Source of the DNA: Methylocystaceae bacterium
GTDB taxonomy: Bacteria > Pseudomonadota > Alphaproteobacteria > Rhizobiales > Beijerinckiaceae
Direction: 5' to 3'
NCBI GenBank assembly: GCA_003105285.1
Contig: PQAN01000270.1
Coordinates: forward strand, 32,923 to 44,727
DNA length: 11,805 nt
Shown: positions 6,173 through 11,805 of the stretch, in pieces
Layout: each line of letters starts with the position of its first letter
Position numbering within the stretch: the first letter of the stretch is position 1
Notes under the pieces: model-generated
Told to the model about the DNA's origin: nothing
Database searches by the model: none
The model's input: the letters and a program-made list of their open reading frames with translations, nothing else
Made by a program: the position numbers and the translations under genes

Positions 6173-6176
6173 ATGT
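6154..6176. promoter_or_regulatory. 23-bp palindrome, probable TetR operator
   Basis: The left half ACATACTAT (6154-6162) and right half ATGGTATGT (6168-6176) are inverted repeats matching at eight of nine positions, around a five-base centre. Its position between divergent tetR and P450 genes, its size and its overlap with the -10 box are typical of an autoregulated TetR operator. Confidence 0.7.
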
Positions 6177-6206
6177 GGCGTTGGAGCTTTCATATGGAGA
6201 GCGACG

Positions 6207-7625
6207 ATGTTTCACGATCCCGATTTTCTTCCCTTCACGCCGCGCGAAAAGCCCTCTTTCCGGGCCACGGTCCGCAACTTCCTCGAGCTCTACCCGCCCG
6301 CCGCCTATCGCGAGAGATTTTTCGTCCTGCGAGGATTTCGGCCGCTCGTCGCCAAGACCAATATTCTGATCGATCCGGAACTGGCCGAGGAAATGTTGAT
6401 CACGCGGGCGGACGAGTTTCCGCGCGATGTCTTGACGGTCCGCTTGCTGTCCGGACCGATCAACCGCGACAGCCTGTTCTTCGCGGAAGGCGCCGAGTGG
6501 AAGTGGCAGAGACGCGCCGTCGCGCCGGCCTTCCGTCACGAGAATCTGCTGGCGCTCGTTCCGACCTATGCCGAGTGCGCGAGAGCGCAAATCGAGGAAT
6601 GGCGTGACGCGCCGGCGGGCGAGCCGGTCGACGTCATGCGCGCCATGTCCAACACCACCTTCTCGGTCATCGAGCGCGCCGTGCTCGGCGCCTCGGCGAG
6701 TTTCGATCGCGAGCGATTTCTCGCAAATCTCGGCGTCGCGCTCGGCAGCATCGGCTGGCGGCGGCTCGTCGCGCTGCTCGGCCTGCCGCCGAATTGGACG
6801 CCTCATCCGGGTTATTTCAGAGCGACGGCCGCCGCGCGGCGACTGCGCGACGCGACCGTGAGGCTGCTCGAGGAGCGCCGCGCCGAGAGTTCCGAGCGGC
6901 GCGATATTCTGGGGCTGCTGCTCTCCGCCAAGGATCCGGAGAGCGGACGCGTGATGACCGACTCCGAGCTCGTCGCCAATCTCTACGGGTTCCTGGTCGC
7001 CGGCCACGAGACCTCGGCGGTCGCGCTCGGATGGAGCCTGTGGCTGCTCGCGAAGGACCAAGCGTCGCAGCAGCGCCTGCGCGACGAGGTCGCGAGGGTC
7101 GCCGGCGAAGAGAAGATCGGGCCGGAGACGGTCGAAAGGCTCGTGTTCGCCAAACAGGTTCTACAGGAGGCCATGCGTCTCTTTCCGCCGGCCGCCGCGG
7201 TCGGCCGCCAGCCGCGCGAGGACACAATGATCGGGCCGTATAAACTCCCAAAGAACGAGCCGGTGTTCGTTCTGCTCTGGTGCCTGCATCGGCACGAAGG
7301 GCTGTGGGACGAACCGCACGCCTTCGATCCCGACCGCTTCTCCCCCGAACAGGTCAAGGCGCGCCACCGCTACGCCTATCTGCCGTTCGGCGCAGGCCCG
7401 CGCATCTGCATCGGCATGGGCTTCGCGCTCCTGGAGATGGCGACGATCCTGGCGGAGCTCGTTCGCGCGTTCCGCTTCGACACCATCCCAGGCCATCGAC
7501 TGGAGCTCGCTCCGAGCTTCACGACGCGCCCCAAGGGCGGCCTGCCCTTGATCCTCACGCCTCTTACGGGGGCGCGAGCAAAAGCCGCGCGGGCCGAGCC
7601 GGCGCCCGCCAGAAGCGCGGCGTGA
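6207..7625 (+). CDS. Cytochrome P450 (first of a tandem pair)
   Basis: A 472-residue soluble P450 monooxygenase. Helix C WQRR is at 100-103. The I-helix oxygen-activation motif AGHETS is at 265-270, with acid-alcohol pair E268-T269. The K-helix EAMR is at 321-324, DPDRF at 374-378, and the haem loop FGAGPRICIG at 394-403 with Cys401 as axial ligand. There is no membrane anchor and no fused reductase, so it needs separate electron donors, and none lie nearby. The frame is open to 6168, but ATG at 6207 has GGAG seven bases upstream and aligns with the second copy, so I chose it. The overall layout resembles CYP4/CYP102-like bacterial enzymes that often hydroxylate fatty acyl or other hydrophobic substrates; that substrate guess is weak. 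It is first in an operon, 42 bp before its duplicate, under likely TetR control. Confidence 0.95.
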   Translation: MFHDPDFLPFTPREKPSFRATVRNFLELYPPAAYRERFFVLRGFRPLVAKTNILIDPELAEEMLITRADEFPRDVLTVRLLSGPINRDSLFFAEGAEWKWQRRAVAPAFRHENLLALVPTYAECARAQIEEWRDAPAGEPVDVMRAMSNTTFSVIERAVLGASASFDRERFLANLGVALGSIGWRRLVALLGLPPNWTPHPGYFRATAAARRLRDATVRLLEERRAESSERRDILGLLLSAKDPESGRVMTDSELVANLYGFLVAGHETSAVALGWSLWLLAKDQASQQRLRDEVARVAGEEKIGPETVERLVFAKQVLQEAMRLFPPAAAVGRQPREDTMIGPYKLPKNEPVFVLLWCLHRHEGLWDEPHAFDPDRFSPEQVKARHRYAYLPFGAGPRICIGMGFALLEMATILAELVRAFRFDTIPGHRLELAPSFTTRPKGGLPLILTPLTGARAKAARAEPAPARSAA

Positions 7626-7632
7626 GATGTGA

Positions 7633-7667
7633 TATGTGACGCCGAGCTTTCACAAAAGGCGGCGACG
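7633..7667 (+). repeat. Duplicated leader before the second P450 gene
   Basis: The 35 bases before the second P450 start resemble the 35 bases before the first (6172-6206). Both begin TATGTG, share GAGCTTTCA and end CGACG before the ATG. TATGTG includes the outer end of one half of the palindromic operator. The duplication therefore included upstream control DNA, but only part of one operator half was carried along. Confidence 0.6.
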
Positions 7668-9083
7668 ATGTTCCGCGATCCCGATTTCACGCCTTTTCAG
7701 CCCGCCGAACGGCCGAGCTATGCGACGGCCGTCCGCAACTATCTCCAGAACTGGCCGCCGGCGTCCTATCGCGAAGGATTTTCGACGCTGCCCGGCGTGT
7801 GGAAATCCTCCGCGCCCACCGTGTTCCTCACCGATCCGGAGCTGATCCAGGAAGTGCTCGTCGATCGCGCCGAGCATTTCACCCGCGCCCGCATCAGCGC
7901 GAGAGCCTTCTCCGCGCTCATGGATCCGGCGAGCCTGTTTCTGGCGGAAGGCGCCGACTGGCGCTGGCAGCGGCGGGCGGCCGCGCCAGCCTTTCGGCAC
8001 GAGACTCTTCTCGCCCTCGTGCCGATCTTCGCCGAATGCGCCGAGGCGCAGGCGCGGGAGTGGCGCTCGGCCGCCGGCGGCGAGGCGGTCGACGTCCACG
8101 AGGCGATGACCCGGACCACCCTCGCAGTGATCTGCCAGGCCGTGCTGGGGGACCCGGCCGCCCTGGATCGCGAGGCCTTCCTCGCGTCGCTCACGGCCGC
8201 CTTCGGCGGCTTCTCCTGGCAGGCGCTGATCGCCGCATTCGGCCTGCCGCGATGGACGCCCCATCCCGGCTATTTCGAGATGCGCGCGGCGGTCGCCCGG
8301 CTCAATGCGGAGGCGGCCAAAGTCATCGCCGCGCGCCGCGCCGCCGGCTCGACGCGACGCGACGTGCTCGGCCTTCTGCTGTCGGCGCGCGATCCCGAGA
8401 CGGGCCGCGTCATGACCGACCGCGAGCTCGCTTCCAATCTCTTCACCTTCATCGCCGCCGGGCACGAAACCGCCGCGATCGGGCTCGCCTGGACCTTGTG
8501 GCTGCTCGCCAAGGATCAGGCGACGCAGGAGCGCGTGCGCGAGGAGGTCGTAAGGATCGCCGGAGCGCGCGACATCGGGCCGGAAGACGTCGACGCGCTC
8601 GTCTTCACCCGGCAGGTCGTGCAAGAATCGTTGCGGCTTTTTCCGCCGGCTCCCACCGTGACGCGCCAAGCGAAGGAAGACACGCGGATCGGCCCTCATC
8701 CGATCTCGAGGAAGTCCTCGGTCTTCGTCGCCATCTGGTCCCTGCATCGCAACGAGCGGCTGTGGGACGAACCGGCCGCCTTCGACCCCGACCGCTTCGC
8801 GCCGGAAAAGGCGAAGGCGCGGCATCGCTTCGCCTATCTGCCGTTCGGCGGCGGCCCCCGCGTCTGCATCGGCATGAGCTTCGCGATGCTGGAAATCACG
8901 ACCATTCTCGCGACCTTGGCGCGCGATTTTCGTTTCACGACCGTTCCGGGCTTCCGCCCCGAGGTCGCGCCCAACATCACGCTTCGCCCGAAAGGCGGGC
9001 TGCCGCTGCGCGTCGAGCGCATTTCGGCCGGCGGCCGCGACGCCGCGCCGCGCGATCAGGCCGGCGCGACCACCATCCATTGA
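7668..9083 (+). CDS. Cytochrome P450 (second of a tandem pair)
   Basis: A 471-residue P450 clearly paralogous to the preceding gene along its whole length, sharing for example MF.DPDF.PF at the start and CIGM.FA.LE after the haem cysteine. All functional residues are kept: helix C WQRR 100-103, AGHETA 264-269 with E267-T268, ESLR 320-323, DPDRF 373-377, and FGGGPRVCIG 393-402 with Cys400. Both copies should be active. The pair differ most in the N-terminal substrate-recognition area (about 70-90: FTRARISARAFSALMDP here, FPRDVLTVRLLSGPINR in copy one), around 180-195, and at the C-terminal tail. This suggests different substrates. The start at 7668 aligns with copy one; the ribosome site (AAGGCGG) is weaker. 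Its 3' end overlaps the minus-strand VOC remnant by 28 bases. Confidence 0.95.
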   Translation: MFRDPDFTPFQPAERPSYATAVRNYLQNWPPASYREGFSTLPGVWKSSAPTVFLTDPELIQEVLVDRAEHFTRARISARAFSALMDPASLFLAEGADWRWQRRAAAPAFRHETLLALVPIFAECAEAQAREWRSAAGGEAVDVHEAMTRTTLAVICQAVLGDPAALDREAFLASLTAAFGGFSWQALIAAFGLPRWTPHPGYFEMRAAVARLNAEAAKVIAARRAAGSTRRDVLGLLLSARDPETGRVMTDRELASNLFTFIAAGHETAAIGLAWTLWLLAKDQATQERVREEVVRIAGARDIGPEDVDALVFTRQVVQESLRLFPPAPTVTRQAKEDTRIGPHPISRKSSVFVAIWSLHRNERLWDEPAAFDPDRFAPEKAKARHRFAYLPFGGGPRVCIGMSFAMLEITTILATLARDFRFTTVPGFRPEVAPNITLRPKGGLPLRVERISAGGRDAAPRDQAGATTIH

Positions 9084-9299
9084 ACGCCGAAACGATCGGT
9101 GACCATGCCGAAATGGAGACAAGAAAGTCTCGGCCAGGCGCATCCGCGTCTCGCCGCCATCGGCGAGCGCCGCATAGACGCGATCGGCCTCGTCCTTGTC
9201 CTTCGCGGTGAAGGAGAGAGAGAAGCCCTCGAAGCCGACCTGTTCGTCGCCTCCGCCGTTCGAACCGAAGACGATCGAACCGCCGATCTCGAGGCTCAT
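9056..9299 (-). pseudogene. Truncated, frameshifted PhnB-like VOC family gene
   Basis: From ATG 9299 (AGGAGA six bases upstream) the minus strand reads MSLEIGGSIVFGSNGGG, then VGFEGFSLSFTAKDKDEADR and VYAALADGGETRMRLAETF. This matches the second half of PhnB-like vicinal-oxygen-chelate proteins. Just after LSP the family's ending (FGMVTDRFGVQWMVVAPA, stop at 9056) continues in another frame. The family norm SPRFGM suggests a two-base loss. The 244-base span is not a multiple of three. The N-terminal half of the usual protein of about 140 residues is absent from all three frames upstream. It is therefore a decayed remnant, unless the short form is real and the shift is a sequencing error. The frame stays open far beyond the shift, but that reading is antisense to P450-2. 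Confidence 0.6.
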
Positions 9300-9526
9300 G
9301 CGCGTCTCCTCTCGCCGGCGGCGCCCCGCAGCCTCGGGCCGGTCTCGATCGGCTTCAGACGATATTCGGGCCAACACGCGCTCCGGATGACGAATTTCAT
9401 GACGGCGCACGGCTCACGGCCCGGCGCCGCCGGCCGCGCCATATTGCGCTCTCCGTCAAATGACGGCATGTAGGGGCGAGTTTTCACGCCGCCCCTCTCA
9501 CGGGCGTCTTCCAAGAGCGAGAGAGA

Positions 9527-11200
9527 ATGACCACAGCGACCGAGACCTCCTCCACGAACTGGCTGCCCGACGCCCAGGCCGCCTTCGCCTCCGTGGAGGC
9601 GCTCTATGGGGAAGCGCTCGCCGCCGTGCGCGCGCGGGTCACCAAGGACGGCAAGCTCTCCAACGATCTGATCGAAGTCGAGCAGCACGCCGCCCATGGC
9701 CTCTCCTGGTTCGCGACCTATGTGCAGGGGCTGCGCGAGTTGCTGCATTACGCGGAGCGGCTGTCGTCCGAGGGCGCCTATGGCGAGGTCGAGGACCTGC
9801 TCACCCGCATCGCCTTCGCGGAATATCTCGCGCAAGTCTTCGGCGGCATTCCGATGAGCCAGGGCGAATTCGTCCGCCTGTCGGATTTCGAGCTCGCGCC
9901 CGAAGCGATCGCGTCGCGCCGCACGCCTATCGTCGATCGGCTGATCGCCACGGGCAATACCGCCAAGAACCGCGCCCGCCTCGCCGAGCTCATCGACCAT
10001 CACGAGGCGGCCGAGACGATCGGCGCGACCGGCCTCGACGAGACGTTGGAGGCGATCCGCAGCGAGATGCGCAAATTCGCGGCCGACAATGTCACGCCGC
10101 ACGCGCACGAATGGCATCTGAAGAACGACTATATTCCGCTCGAAGTCATCTCCGGCCTCGCGGAATTGGGCGTCTTCGGCCTCACCATTCCCGAGGAATA
10201 CGGCGGATCGGGCCTCGGCAAGATCGCCATGTGCGTCGTCTCGGAAGAGCTGTCGCGCGCCTATATCGGCGTCGGCTCGCTCGGCACCCGCTCGGAGATC
10301 GCCGGCGAACTGATCCTCGTCGGCGGCACCGAGGCGCAAAAGCACAAATATCTGCCGAAGATCGCGAGCGGCGAAATCCTGCCGACCGCCGTCTTCACCG
10401 AGCCGAACAACGGCTCCGACCTCGCCAATCTGCGCACCCGCGCGACGCGCGAGGGCGACGTCTACAAGGTCGTCGGCAACAAGACCTGGATCACCCATCC
10501 CGTTCGCGCCGATGTGATGACATTGCTCGTGCGCACCAATCCCAACGAGAAGGGCTATAAGGGCCTCTCCATGCTGCTCGCCGAAAAGCCGCGCGGCACG
10601 GACGAGAACCCGTTCCCGGCGAAGGGCATGACCGGCGGCGAGATCGAGGTGCTCGGCTATCGCGGCATGAAGGAGTTCGAGATCGGCTTCGACAATTTCG
10701 AGGTGCCGGCCGAAAACCTGCTCGGCGGCGAGGAGGGCAAGGGCTTCAAGCAGCTGATGCAGACCTTCGAATCGGCCCGCATCCAGACGGCGGCGCGCGC
10801 GCTCGGCGTCGCGCAGGCCGCGCTCGATCTGGGGCTGCGCTACGCCAAGGAGCGCATCCAGTTCGGCAAGCCGCTGTTCTCCTTCCCGCGCGTTTCCGAC
10901 AAGATCGTCACGGCGGCGATCGAAATCCATGTCGCGCGCCAGATCACCTATTTTGCCGCGCGCGCCAAGGACGAGGGACGCCGCTGCGACCTCGAGGCGG
11001 GCATGGCCAAGCTGCTCGGCGCGCGCGTCGCCTGGGCGGCGGCCGACAATGCGCTGCAAATCCACGGCGGCAACGGCTTCGCCCTGGAATATCCGGTCTC
11101 CCGCGTGTTGTGCGACGCCCGTATCCTCAATATTTTCGAGGGCGCGGCCGAGATTCAGGCGCAGGTCATCGCGAGGCGATTGCTCGAAGGCGGCAATTGA
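9527..11200 (+). CDS. mcd: (2S)-methylsuccinyl-CoA dehydrogenase, acyl-CoA dehydrogenase family
   Basis: A 557-residue flavoprotein. The first 165 or so residues are the extra N-terminal region found in methylsuccinyl-CoA dehydrogenase but not in ordinary 380-residue acyl-CoA dehydrogenases. The core follows: N-terminal helical part (about 170-285), FAD/substrate beta domain with TEPNNGSDL at 291-299 and WITH at 321-324, then the C-terminal helices with QIHGGNGF at 511-518 and FEGAAEIQ at 537-544, where E538 is the likely catalytic base. It oxidises (2S)-methylsuccinyl-CoA to mesaconyl-CoA in the ethylmalonyl-CoA pathway, passing electrons to electron transfer flavoprotein. No other pathway gene is in the window. 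The start has a purine-rich but weak ribosome site (AGAGCGAGAG). The specific function rests on length and N-terminal extension; another long acyl-CoA dehydrogenase is the alternative. Confidence 0.85.
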   Translation: MTTATETSSTNWLPDAQAAFASVEALYGEALAAVRARVTKDGKLSNDLIEVEQHAAHGLSWFATYVQGLRELLHYAERLSSEGAYGEVEDLLTRIAFAEYLAQVFGGIPMSQGEFVRLSDFELAPEAIASRRTPIVDRLIATGNTAKNRARLAELIDHHEAAETIGATGLDETLEAIRSEMRKFAADNVTPHAHEWHLKNDYIPLEVISGLAELGVFGLTIPEEYGGSGLGKIAMCVVSEELSRAYIGVGSLGTRSEIAGELILVGGTEAQKHKYLPKIASGEILPTAVFTEPNNGSDLANLRTRATREGDVYKVVGNKTWITHPVRADVMTLLVRTNPNEKGYKGLSMLLAEKPRGTDENPFPAKGMTGGEIEVLGYRGMKEFEIGFDNFEVPAENLLGGEEGKGFKQLMQTFESARIQTAARALGVAQAALDLGLRYAKERIQFGKPLFSFPRVSDKIVTAAIEIHVARQITYFAARAKDEGRRCDLEAGMAKLLGARVAWAAADNALQIHGGNGFALEYPVSRVLCDARILNIFEGAAEIQAQVIARRLLEGGN

Positions 11201-11271
11201 CCGCAGTTGCCGCCGGCCGGCGAAACTCCCAAATGGTCTCTTAGGCCTCTTTAGCGAAAGACGAAGAAAAA

Positions 11272-11736
11272 ATGACGAATATTGCGGTTCACAATGGCGC
11301 GTGGGTGCTCGTCGGCGACGGCCGCCGGGCGCTGTTTCTCGAAAACCACGGCGATCCCGATCTGCTCGATCTGCGCGTCATCGAGGCGCGCGTGGATGAG
11401 AATCCCGCGACCCGCGAGCAGGGAAGCGACGCGCCCGGCCGCGCTTTCGGCACGCGCGGCGCTCCGCGCAGCGCCGTCGAGAACACCGACTGGCACGAGC
11501 TCGAGAAAGAGCATTTCGCGGCCTCTATCGCCGCGCGGATCAACGCGGCGGCCGAGTCGGGAGAGCTGAGCGAGATCGTCATCATCGCCCCGCCCCGCGT
11601 GCTCGGCGATCTGCGCCACGAGCTTTCGGTCAAGGCGAAGAGCAAGGTGAAAGGCGAGATCGACAAGGACCTCACTCATCATCCGATCCCCGAGATCGAA
11701 AAGGCGCTGGCGCGCCAGTTCAATCAGCAGGGCTGA
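11272..11736 (+). CDS. Host attachment family protein (baeRF-like)
   Basis: A 154-residue cytoplasmic protein. Family features are the N-terminal WVLVGDGRRALFLEN (11-25), NPATREQGSDAPGRAF (44-59), SAVENTDWHELEKEHFA (67-83), the strand IVIIAPPRVLGDLR (102-115) and the ending EIDKDLTHHPIPEIEKAL (129-146). This fits the Host_attach/baeRF_family12 group, related to the eRF1 domain 2 fold. The founding annotation came from an Agrobacterium attachment locus; the molecular role is not established, and the occurrence in free-living bacteria argues for something general such as RNA or ribosome work. The ribosome site is poor (GAAGAAAA next to ATG). It lies 71 bases after mcd on the same strand and no convincing terminator separates them, so cotranscription is possible. 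Confidence 0.88.
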   Translation: MTNIAVHNGAWVLVGDGRRALFLENHGDPDLLDLRVIEARVDENPATREQGSDAPGRAFGTRGAPRSAVENTDWHELEKEHFAASIAARINAAAESGELSEIVIIAPPRVLGDLRHELSVKAKSKVKGEIDKDLTHHPIPEIEKALARQFNQQG

Positions 11737-11743
11737 AGCCGTT

Positions 11744-11799
11744 AGAGCGTTTCCAACCGAAGTGGAGACCGGTTCGGCGTCGGAAACGCGTTAAAACAA
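11744..11799. repeat. Palindromic intergenic repeat of the Rhizobiales type
   Basis: The outer arms GCGTTTCC (11747-11754) and GGAAACGC (11782-11789) pair perfectly. Inside them AACCG (11755-11759) pairs with CGGTT (11770-11774) around AAGTGGAGAC. The layout AGAGCGTTTCC, GAAGTGGA, ACCGGTT, GGAAACGCGTTAAAACAA resembles short palindromic elements scattered between genes in Rhizobiales genomes. It may stabilise or end the upstream transcript, but it lacks a T tract. Confidence 0.6.
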
Positions 11800-11805
11800 G
11801 AAACT

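Noticed and set aside
6168..6206. Earlier start of P450-1, adding 13 residues
   Set aside because: It would start inside the operator with no ribosome site. ATG 6207 has one and aligns with the start of P450-2.
7650..9410. A 586-codon open frame on the minus strand across P450-2
   Set aside because: It is antisense to a clear P450 with all catalytic motifs, and its own sequence is Arg/Gly/Ala/Asp-rich with no domain. Only its first 65 or so codons, from 9299, match a family (VOC), and those are annotated.
9296..11065. A 589-codon open frame on the minus strand across mcd
   Set aside because: It is the reverse shadow of the acyl-CoA dehydrogenase. Long antisense frames are common in GC-rich DNA, and the composition is repetitive Ala/Arg/Asp with no motif.
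1..11805. CRISPR arrays, tRNA or rRNA genes, riboswitches, retron-like structures
   Set aside because: Reading both strands by eye showed no spaced direct repeats, no tRNA cloverleaf with CCA end and no recognisable riboswitch core. A covariance-model scan would settle this.

Overview
This GC-rich window looks like the chromosome of an alphaproteobacterial (type II) methanotroph of the Methylosinus/Methylocystis kind. Two genes carry most of that inference. One encodes an exported four-helix copper storage protein with 13 cysteines and a twin-arginine leader, the Csp1 type first known from Methylosinus trichosporium. The other encodes a 557-residue acyl-CoA dehydrogenase with the long N-terminal extension of methylsuccinyl-CoA dehydrogenase, an enzyme of the ethylmalonyl-CoA pathway that serine-cycle methylotrophs use to regenerate glyoxylate. 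The taxonomic assignment is inferred from these proteins.

Layout. 1-540: the 5' end of an unrecognised minus-strand gene, a 49-residue plus-strand ORF, and two adjacent oppositely oriented intrinsic terminators. 578-2922, all minus strand: a class I SAM-dependent methyltransferase, a short CcdA-type thiol-disulfide transporter, and an MgtC/SapB-family membrane protein. 3099-4317, plus strand: csp1, then an unrecognised six-helix membrane protein. About 4505-5446: an AT-rich patch with a four-helix membrane protein, a damaged small gene and a fragment of an IS630-type transposase. This looks like a decayed mobile insertion. A possible 3' remnant of another membrane protein gene lies at its right edge.

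5539-9083 is the most coherent unit. A minus-strand TetR regulator faces two tandem cytochrome P450 genes. A near-perfect 23-bp palindrome in the shared 110-bp intergenic region overlaps the likely P450 -10 box. The two P450 genes are a tandem duplication that copied part of the 5' leader as well as the coding sequence. No ferredoxin, reductase or other accessory enzyme is present, so the substrate cannot be named.

9056-11805: a truncated, frameshifted PhnB-like VOC gene on the minus strand overlapping the P450 3' end, then methylsuccinyl-CoA dehydrogenase, a host-attachment (baeRF-like) protein, and a palindromic intergenic repeat at the right edge.

The genes do not form one pathway. They form several small units: copper storage, thiol redox, P450 oxidation under TetR control, and C1/C2 carbon assimilation. 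I found no CRISPR array, tRNA, rRNA or obvious defence system. The best candidate for something little described is the TetR-controlled P450 pair.
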